Source of the DNA: Melitaea cinxia
Lineage: Eukaryota > Arthropoda > Insecta > Lepidoptera > Nymphalidae
NCBI RefSeq assembly: GCF_905220565.1
Contig: NC_059398.1
Span: 1,860,001-1,924,000 of the forward strand
Length of the DNA: 64,000 bases
Direction of reading: 5' to 3'
Shown: piece after piece, positions 33,736-46,200 of the stretch
How the letters are laid out: each line of letters begins with the position of its first letter
Position numbering within the stretch: the first letter of the stretch is position 1
Position numbers and translations under genes: made by a program
Notes under the pieces: generated by a model
What the model was told of the DNA's origin: nothing
The model's input: only the letters and a program-made list of their open reading frames with translations
Database searches by the model: none

Positions 33736-33959
33736 AAATATATATATATATATATATAGTAGTCAAGGCTTCAGGCTAAGGAACCCCCTCATAATGCGGG
33801 CCATCTCAAAAAACACTGCCGTTTGAGTCCGACCCTTGATCCAACAGCCAAGCAAGAGTTTTTCAAGGTGTTGGTTGAAACTTTTCGCTAATAAACCAAC
33901 CGACACAACAATGGCAACAATTATTGTACATTCTACATTCCACATGGTCGTAATCTCGT

Positions 33960-34930
33960 GGGCAAGGTCTAAATATTTATTTTCTCACGTGGAATTGTAA
34001 TGTCAACAATAATTTCGTATCAACAGTAATATCTTCCATCCAATCATCATTTTCTTCAATCGTTCCTTTACTAGTTGTTGTTTCATGGCTCCGTCATCAA
34101 CGCCCAATGCCTATGACATTCCAAGATATTTGTAGGTTTTCCTCCGTTGAGTGATAAGAGACAAAAAGTTGTTTAATTGTAAATTGTTGTTTATAATACC
34201 CCGTTTGATCCTTATCGGTTCGGTCGATCCGGAAACATTGACACCGCCAAGATGATGAAGGAACGTGTTCCACTGCCCCACACATGAGCCTAGAATATAA
34301 AGATTTTATAGAATTCATGGTATTTATAAGCAATGTATGTGGCACTGAATCATATGCCTTCTTGTAATCAATCCAAGCAGTCAGTTTTTTCTGGTTTCGA
34401 CGTGTTGGCAAACGTCATGCCTACGAAGAAAACTTCCTTAGTACAACGGCTTACATCCATTCTAAATCGTAGCCAAAATATTATTTGTCCTTTTATGTTT
34501 CATAATTTTAGGAGCAAGAACGAACGTAAGCACTTTATAGATGTTAAGCAAGTAATGTAGTAGTTTTCTTGGATCAGCGGTACATCTCGATTTTTATAAC
34601 AGGAATGTGGACCTAGTTGTCAAAAGTACAGGAAGTGAATCAGGCATCTTGAAATAGGTTGCTAAGATGCGGTGTGAACTACGAAACCATTTAAGCGTTT
34701 AATTTTTCATTGAACGATACGCAATGAGGTAAATTCGCCTACCTGTTGCCTCAAGTACCCATTGGCATGCAATCATTTATTTTTTGAGTCCATCTCATGT
34801 GGCGCACGGCACCACCGGCAGCGGGATTCTTGTGGGAGCGTGTTGCCCCTGAACCTCCAAGCAAAGTGGTGGTGGGCATATGACTCGTCAACACTTAGAT
34901 CTTGACGCAGACGAGTCAGCATCGTTAGCA
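33960..34930 (-). pseudogene. Non-LTR retrotransposon remnant with reverse-transcriptase palm A
   Basis: The minus frame near 34310-34400 reads KKLTAWIDYKKAYDSVPHTL, the A motif of the reverse-transcriptase palm with its catalytic aspartate, typical of R2/R4-like and related elements. Flanking DNA to about 34920 continues the coding-like minus strand (NTLPQESRCRWCRAPHEMDS) with interruptions. No complete domain set, so non-functional. Confidence 0.65.
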
Positions 34931-36285
34931 TCTGATTCTGATGTAGATGGCGGTGTTTGATATTTATTCATTGTTGGTCGTTCTCTGACTTTATTTATTT
35001 TATCGCATCATTTAAGTTTACAGGTGCCAGTTTTTTCGATTTAAATTAACATTGTTATTTGTTATAAATAGCTACTCAAATGTTCTAAAAAAATCAAATA
35101 ATTAGTATTTTTAATAAGGTTTCGTTGACTTTTTACGATAATTCATTTGACAAGTCAAGCTTTTTTAATTGGAAAATAAACAAACTGGTCTAATAAAAGA
35201 TAACTTTTTTTAATACCTTATTAAATAGTTAAATTAAACTAACAATTTTTTGACAAATTGTCAATAAATGGGCCTAAAATTACATGAATCGAATCGGATA
35301 TAATACAATCTCGTAAATTTTTTTAAAATTTCAAACTGCATTCGAATTATTAGTCCCTTCTTTACATTTCACGAAATTCAGTTCAGAAATCAGAGACCAA
35401 TTCGTATCAGTAAGTGCATTTTGAGAATCGGAGCTGAAGCCCGGTCGAATCAGAAACTTAAATCTGATAAAAGGTAGTCTTATTTAAATTTCCGTTTGGA
35501 AGTAAAGAGAGAATACTATTGGAACATTTTTCGATAGAACTTTCTTAATCCGTCTCGGTTGAAAGTATTTTATAATGTTGTCTCTAATACATTTCTTTTA
35601 AGGTATATTTTATGTTACCACCTTTTTATATGTACGTTATGTATTCGATAAAAATCTGTGTTAAAAATAAAAGTTTATATAAATGTATTGATGATATGGT
35701 ATCAATCTTTGGATAACTTTCTTGACCTTCATATAAATGATTTTCCTTATTTTTATAAAATACATCCTAATGTTTTCATTAAATATTTAATATTTTTGTC
35801 TTGTGCTAAAACAATAGATCGCTAAATAAATTTAACAAAATACAGTATAACATTTTTTTAACCATTACACCCCAACTCATTTGTGTACCGGTACTGATAT
35901 TTTTTTCACTTGCGTTCACACACTGAACGACATAGTCCATAACATCATTTTAGCTGGCAAACATTTTGGACCTGTTTTATCGGTTTCAAATAAAATTTTA
36001 TCCAACACATAAGTTACTCATCAGATTTATAAGTGGGACGTAAAACATGGTGTTAGGGTTTGTTTTGCCTCAACTAATAAACGACAACATTTGGATTTAC
36101 ACGCCTTGAATATAAATAGAAATATTTGAGTGGTAAGATAAAAAAAGAAAATCAGATTACCTTATCAGCAACCGATGAAATCAAAAATTATTAATTCATC
36201 TTTTATTTATTTATTTGCTTATTAAGGATAACCATCAGATGATTCAATATAAATGTTTTAATATATAAACATTTTTGAATATCAT
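34931..36285. other. AT-rich spacer, no gene seen
   Basis: Low-repeat AT-rich DNA. No splice-supported exon was recognised on either strand. Confidence 0.4.
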
Positions 36286-36426
36286 ATCAAAAATTGACCG
36301 CTCCAGCGGGATTCGAACCCGCGTCTCCGACTGACCGTGTCGGCGCTCTAGCCAATTAAGCTATGGAACGATGTACCCGCTAGAGCGAAATTTTTTGATA
36401 TGATGATTTTTATTTTCGGTTTAAGC
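36286..36426 (-). repeat. Mobile tRNA-like cassette with inverted flanks, copy 1
   Basis: The minus strand folds as a cloverleaf from 36371 to about 36299: a 7-bp acceptor stem (CGTTCCA with TGGAGCG), a D arm GCTT/GAGC, an anticodon stem CCGAC/GTCGG and a T arm GCGGG-TTCGAAT-CCCGC. The loop ACGGTCA lacks T at position 33, so a working decoding tRNA is doubtful. The 15-mer ATCATATCAAAAATT and its complement flank it. A second copy with the same flanks lies at 62395-62541, showing dispersal as a cassette. Confidence 0.7.
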
Positions 36427-36876
36427 GAACCGTGGCGCCGTCTATAGTGAGTTCTTTACAGAGACCCGTAACTATTCAAAGTTTCATATTACAATGAAAA
36501 TCTTTGACAGGAGACGACACCATGCTATTATTAATACCTACGATTTTATTTTTTAACACAAAAATAAAATCGTGTTTTAATATATAACAAGTTTAGTTAA
36601 AAATGGTTATTGTACTACTTTTTATAGGCAGTCACTACTTGCTACTATTCAGTGGAAATTAAAATTAATCAAAAAAATCATAATAAAATTCGTTTATGAG
36701 GAAAATAGAAAACAACAATGACACTAAAAGTATTAAACACCGCAGTTATTTTAGCCATAACCATACGTATAAAAAATAAATAAATTTACTCATACATTGT
36801 CATTTTTAAATAAAAAATAAATACATTTTGATTTATCAATAACAGAAAAAAGTGCACGCGTACAAAGCACACATGT

Positions 36877-37150
36877 CAGAAGTGAAACTTCTTTGGCAAA
36901 ATAATTTTCTAGTCTCGTTTATATTTATACAAATCTAAAGCTTTAGATGTCCGTTCCAGCGCCATCTAGTTAGTTTGCAATGTAATACTATCGATATTAA
37001 TGTAACAACCTTTGTAGTTTCTATAGTACACGCTAGGTGGCTCTGTTGTTCGACAAAAACGTTGCACATCTTCGTGACGCTAATATTATTATTATTGCGT
37101 TTCATCCGTAAAAATTTTATTCTCATGCGCCTCAAAAAGTTTCACTTCAA
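36877..37150. repeat. MITE with GAAGTGAAACTT ends, 274 bp
   Basis: The left end CAGAAGTGAAACTTCTTTGG and the right end CTCAAAAAGTTTCACTTCAA are inverted copies. The interior is AT-rich and non-coding; the open frames within it mirror each other on the two strands. Confidence 0.65.
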
Positions 37151-39308
37151 AAAACAATTTATAATTAAATATTACGTTATGAGTCTATAAAATTACATAT
37201 AAATCTGTGGTTAATTGTCACGGTTTCCAAATTTTTTATTTTATACATTTTGTTTAAAATTTTCATTATTTTAAATGCGATCGAATCTATTTGTATTTAT
37301 TGTTATCAAGTAACTTACTTTATTTCCTATTTGGTCTTGTTGATACTATTATTGGCTTGTCACGTTACATAACTTAAAGAAAAAAAAAATTCTATTCGTA
37401 TTTTTATAAATACAGAAGAACGAAAAGGGTCTTATATTTTTGTTTTAACAATTAAACTGATTTTACCGTCTAACTATTTTACTTAATTATTTTAATAAAT
37501 GATCACTTTTCTCTCGAGCGTCATTTTCTGGGTCAAATTTAAATCATTTGTTCCTTATAAATTCGACATCGGATGCAATCCCACAGGATCGCGTCGAATC
37601 TACGATTTCGAATTATTGATGTGAGCTCTCAGCCAGCAGCGAGCATGCATTGAGTTTCTCGACAGCTTTGTGTGTTCAGATTATGCCGAATTTGAAGTGC
37701 ATTGTCACCTGGAGACCTTGTGGACATTTCTGTCTCATAGCTCAATTTAAATATGAAAGCGTTTCAATTTAGGACTTCCCAACTTTAGAGCCCCTGTCTG
37801 TTTAATGAATTGCAGGAATTATTTTATAAGCAGAGTGTATTCTTTTCTTGTAGGTATATTTAAGTTACTTAAAAAACTATATATTGACTATGAATATCAG
37901 AATATATCACGTATATTTATTTAAACTTCTATCGTATACAAGTGTGAAAATTGAAAATGAATATCTAACATCGCAAAAAAATCGTAAAAATCGCGAATTA
38001 AAAATTGAGGTAACCTAACAAAAGATTCGGTTCCATCGCGCAGTGACAGTTTACCTTAATCCCGATAGATTCGGGTGGAATCCGTCCATTTGGTGCGATG
38101 GCGTCGAATTATTAATGCCCCCAAATGCTATTTGCACCTTATCCAGGATTCAGTTGGAAAAGTTTCAGCAAAATTGAACGAAATTGATTTCGCTGTGGCA
38201 ATGGAATATTGAATGACTATAGTGAATTTGTTATCGGAACTCGATGACACATGTTAGTCCCGACTATTTGTTTTTCCGAATCCATTCAATTTACGTTTTA
38301 TTCAGCTTCGTTGAACTTGACAAAATACTTTATGAAGTAACAAATTGGAATAAATAAAAAGGTACTATAACGATGTATGAACTAAATAATTTGAAAGTTT
38401 TATAAATACCAACTATTTATCTAATATTTAAAAAATATATCAGCGTAAACTGCCTAAAAGAATAGAGTTTAGGTTATTCCAAATTCGAATCTGTTACATA
38501 TTTGACGATAAATAAATTGTCGAGCTAACACGTTCGAATAAAACGAAAAGTCACTTTATCACTCTCGGAACATTACGTTCATTCTCTTTATCCGCAACCG
38601 GCCTATCTCTGAAAGCGAAATTCGAGTGGGATAAATCCGCGAACTGGAAGCAGCCGAAGTTGCCTCAATGAATAATGCAAACGATCACCTGAGGTGCGAG
38701 ACATTAAAAACTCATTGCAGTTCTTCATGAGACGTATCGCGGAAATGGATTTGTAATATGGTATACCTTCTCGTTCAATCAAAAGATGTACGATTTATGT
38801 GATGAAGTAATAAATTAATAATTTTTTTTTAATATGACATTTAATCGATCGCTAAATCTTGACGGAATGTTAGTATATTCACATGCATCGATAATGCTTA
38901 AGATTCAATGTCGTTATTACATCACATTAATTAGACTAAGTTTTAAAGTTTAAAGTGTTGGGCTATTGTTGCCCTCAGTTTGTTATGATGTTATTTCAAT
39001 TACTATGTATTTTGCGTTTTCTTTGTAGTTATATAAAATTGAATTTTTTTTCGGCCCAGAAAAATGTGAATTTAAGCATAATACGTTTTTTCTTTTTTTT
39101 TTCTTGCTTTTGTCTTAAGTCATATGGCCGTAACATTTAATGAGATGAGCTAAATCATGTTATTCTATCTCATTCGTGACAATGTGAACACTTTTGGTAT
39201 ATCATTGAAAACATTTACGATTTCCTTAAGTAACAGTGTAGTCCGATTTTCATTAAACCTTTTTTTTAAAATGTACATCCATAGTATATCATTGTTTAAA
39301 ATTTTATA
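37151..39308. other. Low-repeat spacer
   Basis: One of the least repetitive stretches of the window. 37560-38750 is of moderate GC with no recognisable repeat family and no confident exon. It could be intronic or hold regulatory sequence; the sequence alone does not show it. Confidence 0.35.
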
Positions 39309-39542
39309 GAATCCAGAACAGATAGTTTTCGAATCCGATCTATTGCAGCTTTAGATTGGCACTGTGGTATTACTCCGCAGTTAAAAGTTACTAAAGAAAT
39401 AAAAGAAGAAATAGAAAATAAGTTTTTGTCATCCTTGATTTTAGCAATACTTTCGTCGTCTCATCATTATATGACAACGACCTATTTCTTATTTTTCTGG
39501 TTCAAACCAAATGTAACGGAATCCGCTGTGCAAAAGAACTGA
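39309..39542 (+). other. Unassigned 77-codon open frame without ATG
   Basis: Open from a possible acceptor TTTTATAG to TGA (39540-39542). Reads SIAALDWHCGITPQLKVTKE, then HHYMTTTYFLFFWFKPNVTE and QKN. The composition is protein-like. No family was recognised. It may be an exon, or a remnant of a transposon-encoded protein; there is no donor at its 3' end. Confidence 0.3.
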
Positions 39543-41002
39543 ATACTTCGAGAGCGCGCAAGGCTCTCGTACAAGGTTAAACCGGCTAACTGAATAAGTA
39601 ACAATTATTCTGACTGTAATAAAAACAGTCATACCTGAAGGTGCTATATTTTGTTATCAACTTCGGTACAACACATCTTACTTTTGACTACTTCACTGAT
39701 ACTGCTGCTGATATTAATGCTAACTTGTGACAGATGGTGAGTGATCTTACCACTATAGCATCGCAGTAAATCCGGGAAGTCTCAGACTATTATTTGGATC
39801 TCAGGATCGTACAGATTGCAAAAAATTATTTATCCCATTATAAGGTTTGTTCCATCAATTGTATCATTAAATTTTCCGGTTTATTTAAAAGTAAGATACA
39901 AAGAAAAGGACAGAATGTAATCTTAAAGTTCTGTTGTTGAAGTGTAGGAAAAAAATTAATGAAATAGTATTATATATCAATAATAATTTACCATGAATAT
40001 AAATGACGATAACCAAAAAAGTTAATTTCATCTTACTATATGTTCTTTTTTTAACTTTTAGCTTACAAGGAAATGAGAAAACAGTCAGACAGTAAAACGA
40101 CTATTAGGTGCACGAGTCGTCTGACCAAATCTTCTAAACGGAAACGTTTAGAGGCAATTTTAAAACGTTATTATGCAAAAATCATCAAACCACATCACGT
40201 CTCACTTGTAATAGTAAAATTTATTGACACGCCGTCAAGGCTTCACACGCGAACTTTCCTCACCATAAATCTTTTGGCAAACTTTTAGATTGCACTAAAG
40301 TTGGGAGGTTATTAGCTGCTGAATTATTCATCGGCTTCCGTGTACGTATTATCATTAGACTTTATTCTTGCGTTAAAACTAAAACAGTACAGACGCGAGG
40401 TGTTTTTAGAAATGACTGGAAATTATTAGTATTAAAAGTGGCTTCGGCGAAGATCTTGCAAAATGAAGTTTCTGATTTCGCATTATTCAGATAAGAGTTA
40501 TTTACATTGTATTTCGTTCCCTGTGTATTCCCAAATTCTTCTAACTTCGAACTTCGTAAGACATGTGCTGTAATTGATTATTAAAAGTTACGAAAAAATC
40601 GAAATTGTTGTTATTGATTTTAAATCCTACCAATATGCCAGTCTGTGACGACAAACATATATTTGTGTGAGTCTTATAAACTTTTACATGTGAAAACTTC
40701 CGACCTTATTGCAAGGAAACTTTTTTATTTCAAAATACCCACGATCGGTAGGTCCACGGATTTAACTGCTCGTTGCAGTAGTGCGATAACTTCAGTATTA
40801 ATTGGGTTGTTGAAGATGATTATCTAATCAAGGGGAAACGCCGGATAGTTGCGCCACTTTTCATAAACGCTCTGTTATTCAATATGTGTACCTACGTATT
40901 ATTATTGTATTAAAATATAAGTCTTCTATAATAGTCCGTTTTTTTTAATATAAATAATACTTAGTGTTAGGTGAATCCTGTTTTATTTGACCTCTAATTT
41001 TT
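39543..41002. other. AT-rich spacer
   Basis: No repeat family or gene identified. The 71-codon frame at 40073 lies after an acceptor-like TTTTAG but has no domain. Confidence 0.35.
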
Positions 41003-41041
41003 GACCGACTTCAAAAAAAGAGGAGGTTACTCAATTCGACC

Positions 41042-41106
<65 letters not shown>

Positions 41107-41512
41107 TATATTTTATGTATGTTCGGGGATATCTCCGTCAATTATGAACCGATTTTGATAATTCTTTTTTTGTTGGAAAGGAGATATCCCTAGTTTGGTA
41201 CCATGATAAGAAAGCCAAGATCTAATGATAGGAATCCAGAGAAACGAGGGAAACTCTCGAAAATCCGCATAACTTTTTATTGGGTTACCGATTTTAATGA
41301 TTTTTAATTTAATCGAAAGCCGATGTTTATCATGTGGTCACATTTAAATTTCATCGAGATCTGATCACAATTTTGGAGTAATCTTTGATAATGCGTATTT
41401 ACTTGACTATTTTTTCGTCTACCTACGTTGTGCCTGCAAACACAATTATTTAGTCTACCTACGTTGATATTACTTGTCGATGTAATTGAAGTAGGTATTT
41501 TTTTGTTTGCCA
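41003..41512 (+). repeat. AACCGACTTC-family repeat with TA expansion
   Basis: Starts GACCGACTTCAAAAAAAGAG; a (TA)n tract of about 65 bases (41043-41110) sits where other copies read CGACTGTATTTTT. The body has CCGATTTTGATAATTCTTTT, AAATTTCATCGAGATCTGAT and TTACTTGTCGATGTAATTGA. Confidence 0.7.
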
Positions 41513-42061
41513 CAACACAATTATTAGTTATTTAATTCACATGAACAGTCCTAAAGATTATTATTCTAAATGATAATTTAAAATTACCGTTATAATTCTT
41601 AATCAATAATTTCATAGACGCCTCAGTATCGAATATCTCAGCTCGATACATCAATGAGCGCTCCCTAAGTTCATGTACACCTGATTAATAGCCGTGACAC
41701 GTGAAACAAGAACTGATGGATGATCCCAGCGGCGCCTCGGTCGACGTACGAAGCTATTTGTCATAATTTGATGATAATGTCGTTACGCGCGTTATCTTTG
41801 GGCACATCAGCGAAACATTGAACTTAATTTTGCTGATATGTTAAACATTGCAGAATACTATCGATTTTTTCTATTTGGGTCATATAATTATGAGTACCTA
41901 TTACATTCATATAGCTATCTATGTATGTTCTACAAAGTTAATGCGTAATGTTAAATACGGTTTGTTAAACAGTGTTAAAAATTATAACTTATAAGTTAAT
42001 TATGTTTTCGTAAACTAAACTTTTTCTTGTATAATTATTATTGTGACTATTGGCAAAGCAA

Positions 42062-42152
42062 ATGAGTCCACGCCATTTTTAGCGCGAGCTTGTGGAGGCC
42101 TATGTCCAGCAGTGGACAGAGATAGGCTGAAATGATGATGATGATGATGATG
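42062..42152 (+). repeat. Non-LTR 3' terminus with (TGA)n tail
   Basis: CTTGTGGAGGCCTATGTCCA, GCAGTGGACAGAGATAGGCT, then ATGATGATGATGATGATGAT. The same terminal block as in 1593-1893. The short tandem tail is typical of RTE-clade 3' ends. Confidence 0.7.
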
Positions 42153-43009
42153 ATAGTATTTGTGGTGGTAGTATTAATACTAAGTTAATAGACTAACAAA
42201 ACTTTCGTTAACAATAAATTAAGCCATAGACCAATGTAATTTTGTACACAAACATATTTTTACAATCATGAAATTGTTTCGGGTTATAAGTATTTAGTTT
42301 TTTTAGCCTTAAATACTTTGATTGGAAGCTTTAATTTTAACCCTTTGTTATAAATGAAAAATAAAAATTAAATTAAAGCTAATCTATGTTTATATTTTTC
42401 CTAAGTTTTTTTTTTTTAGTGTCTTACGTTACATATAACAAATTTAATGATCTACAGTCTTGTCTTAAAAATGCTTATTCTACTTACTCCTTGTGCCAGA
42501 GAACTTCGATCTACCGTAACAATTATAGTGATTTTTTTACAAATTAGTTACTTGAGAAAATTGTTCAACCATTATTTTAGAGTTTCCTTAAGGAACTATA
42601 TAAGACCCGTGATAGGAATAAAATATGGAATATGAAAATATGAAATCGTGAAACAGTAACGCTGAGCAGTGATGCGGAATGGTTTTATTACGCAACATCT
42701 CTTGCCAGAAAGACAAAATATTTTAAAATACACACAGGTTGCTTACCATCATTTATTATCTAAATTTTCAGGAACGGTGTTATTTAGTAAAATATCCTGT
42801 AATGAGCACACGAATCGTCAATGTGAATACTGCATCCCATAAATGTGCGTAGGACGAAGTTTGAAGAAATGAGAGTATTAGAAAAAAGACCTTGGGAATT
42901 TGGGTTTTGAATTTATCATCGTACTGAATTCCGATTTTGGAATATATTGTACTACACAGACGAACGAAGCTTGTCTAAAGACTGTTAGTCTGTAGTCATT
43001 TATCTGCAG
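42153..43009. other. Spacer or intron before the first recognised glucosyltransferase exon
   Basis: AT-rich. The gene's 5' exons should lie upstream, but none could be recognised here. The region ends in the acceptor TTATCTGCAG. Confidence 0.35.
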
Positions 43010-43238
43010 TTTGACTCCGAAACGTAATTTATGCAATATTGTTGCCAGGCTTATAAATCAAATAGAAAATAATGAGAGGAAGTTAGAGGCGGATTTTTCC
43101 ATTGACCCCGCGTTTGAATTGGCACAACTTGTTTATGGAAATAAAGATAACCCTGGACCGTTGCTGACTCCGGATCTAAGCTTTTGTGTTGTTTCCGGAG
43201 AAAATTGTGCGACTTATCCCAGACAGTTTGATATATGC
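43010..43238 (+). CDS. B3GLCT: Glucosyltransferase exon a
   Basis: Begins one base before Leu (codon split with the missing upstream exon). Reads LTPKRNLCNIVARLINQIEN, then FSIDPAFELAQLVYG and LTPDLSFC...CATYP..FDIC. This matches the linker between the N-terminal and catalytic domains of B3GLCT (human DFTID and EFC/CAT landmarks). Donor GTAAGT. Confidence 0.85.
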
Positions 43239-46200
43239 GTAAGTTTTGTAACTTATTTTTCAATTGGTGTGTATTTGTTAAGGGTTGGTTAAGTCAAATT
43301 CAAATTGTTATCTCAACAATTATTTTCTTTTTTTTTATTGCTTTTTAACATAAAAATTAGATAGATATTATTTTAAACCACTTCTATTCTTCTTCTAATC
43401 TATTACAAATTTAAAACCATATCTATAGAAAACTGACAATTTGATCCTGACAGGGCAGTCCCATCGCCGAGGACTCCATATACTTCGCCGTTAAGACTTG
43501 GACCGGTTTCCACGAAACCAGAGCGAAGGTGGTCAAAAAGACATGGGGAAAACACGTCACGCATTTGCAATTCTTCAGCGATAAGTCTGGTAAGATTAGA
43601 ATTATATACCAAGCATCCTGTATAGATGACTTACAGTTTTTCTTATAGGACTAGGTCAGCTAATAAGCGTACAGCCAATCTGATGGTAAGTGGTTACCGT
43701 AGCCTACAACACCAGAAGAATCGCAAGCGCATTGCCGAACCTAATCCCAATCCCTCCAGAAGTTCCGATCACCTTACTCGTCAGAGGAACATAACACTCC
43801 TTAAAAGCAGTATTATTTAGCTGTGATCTTCTGTACGGTCCACGAACTTCCTCAGTCGAGCTGCTCCAGATTTTGAGTAGTATGTTTCCTGCTATGACCT
43901 CGGTTAATTTCTTTTTAGATAGGAAATTAAAATTCTGTCTATCCTGAGAATCCATTTTTATTAATATGGTTTTTGGTATTTTATGGCCCCCAGTCGCTTA
44001 AATGTCAATAAAATTTTTATTATTCAATAACTGAAGAAACCATTTGGATTTCTCTAAAATGTTTTCTACGAAAAATAAAAAAGAATGGTTCTAAAGTAAA
44101 GCGATTATCTTCTAAATTTTGTTCATAATGAAAAAAAAAATTTTTTGGTAAGAAAACTTCGAAGTTTATGTTAATTGAAGTTAATCTCAAAGATATATTA
44201 AGTGCTTGAAAGTTAAAGACCGCGGATGTAAACTAAAAGCGAGTCGCTATGGAGATAAGTCTGTTTAGCAATCCAAATGTCACGAACTTAATTCCTCCCT
44301 TTGTAATCTTAGCGATCTAATTCTATCTCTTTGTTTTACTTGCCTGATATCTAGCCGTCATATCTTTTTGCTCTTAAATGTTAGAGATTTGAGTTAAGGC
44401 GTCCTTTTTTGTTTATTTTTGACTAGTTACGCATTACGGTTTTACCCGCTAAAGTATATTAGGCATATTTTTTTTTACAACAAGTCTTGTCTCAAATTGT
44501 TGATTTTTACATACATATATCTATTGATTATATGTATATATTTTTTCAACGCGACAACGCATTAGAAAAAACACACACACAGGTGGGTTCGACACCCGCA
44601 CATGGCGTACATTTGTATTGGCCATACAGATGTTTGCCGTGGTCTGGGCGTTTGTGCTTGTGTATGTCTGTTTTCGGACTCCTGACCCTACCTAGTGGTG
44701 TGAAACGTTTATTATGCGTTTATTATATTACTAATTGTGCCCGCGACTTCGTCCGCGTGAAATTTAACAAAAAGGCTGTTCAGTTCCTATTTTTTAAATT
44801 CTAAAACAAAAGTAGCCTAAGTTAGTCTTTATTATATAAGATATCCAGTGAAAGTTCCGTCAAAATCGGCCCAGCTGTTTTAGAGATTAGCCGGAACAAA
44901 CAGACAGACAGACAGTATTTTTTAATAGACAGACAGTATTTTAATATTACAAACTCCGATTTTATTTATTCGTAGAGATTTTAATTTCCGAATCCATAAC
45001 TTTTAAATTGGCAAGTTGTTTCGTTTTAGCCGCTGTACATCATTTTTGTGCCTTGTTTTTTATTCAATATTAATTGTTCCAATCATCATATTGGACTATA
45101 TTTTCTTGTATTTTATCATATTTATGTTTGAGTCGTTTTTAATATTCTATATTTTACTGATCTCTACACAATGTACGTGTATAAAGACGAATCCCTTCAA
45201 TATTTAAAATACAGTCAAAGTACAATACTTTAAAATAGTCTTGTGCAGGGGCGATATTTATATTTATATTTTTTAAACACTAGTGCTGTGACTAATTAAT
45301 TACTGAATTTCATTAGCTTCATTCGATGATTCGAAAAAAAGAGCTTGGCGCTCAAAGTCGTAAGTAAAATTTTGATTTGGCTAATAAACCGCGATAAAAT
45401 TGTTTCATTATAATAATTAAAATTCGTGTAAACATTAGAAAACAATATAAAAATATAAAATAAAGACAAATTGACCTTTTGTACCATTGTATTATTTCAA
45501 ATTACCGATAATATTAAAGTTTAAGTTAAGTTTCTGATCAAAATTTTAATCGAATACACTTTACATTACATAATCAAATCGATCAAATACTCATACAAAC
45601 TTGAATCGATGTATCGTGAGTATCGAATACCGAGTTGTATGGTTACTTCGCTATTTACGTCCCGATGACATATGTCCAAACGGGTCTATTATATTGTGTC
45701 GACTATTGTACATATACAAATATTAAATAATCGTCAGATTTTACCTAGCTTATCGTAAGTTCAAGACCAGCCACTGGCCATCTAATACACTAATTGGAAA
45801 ACGCATTGTCTTGTAAACGTAATAATATGCATCTGTACCCTGGAATTGAATATGCAGGATTCAATTAAATCATTTTAGTAGTGTCATTCTTTATTTTACC
45901 AACGCAATTACACACAGTGTCACGTTTGTCTATGGATATCCATAGACTACACTATAGACTGATTGGTTTCAAGGCATTTATAGCTCAGCCGAACTTTAGT
46001 AGTTATGCGTATTAATTATATGCGTCAGTGGTCCAGCAATCAAGAACTCCGGTTCGCAATCAGTGGAACAATATATGTAATTAAGCATTTAGCTATATTC
46101 AATATACAGTAATATTCAATTGTTTATTGTATTCGTTGATGTATATTGAATGTTGTATGACGCTGTATTTCATGCAAGATATTAGTAATTTTGTACTAAA

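Noticed and set aside
36299..36371. Functional nuclear tRNA gene
   Set aside because: The cloverleaf is good, but position 33 is C instead of T, and the sequence travels with inverted flanks in a second copy with a damaged acceptor stem. Kept as a mobile cassette.
40073..40288. 71-codon basic open frame after an acceptor-like TTTTAG
   Set aside because: No domain, no donor or partner exon, and composition expected by chance in AT-rich DNA.
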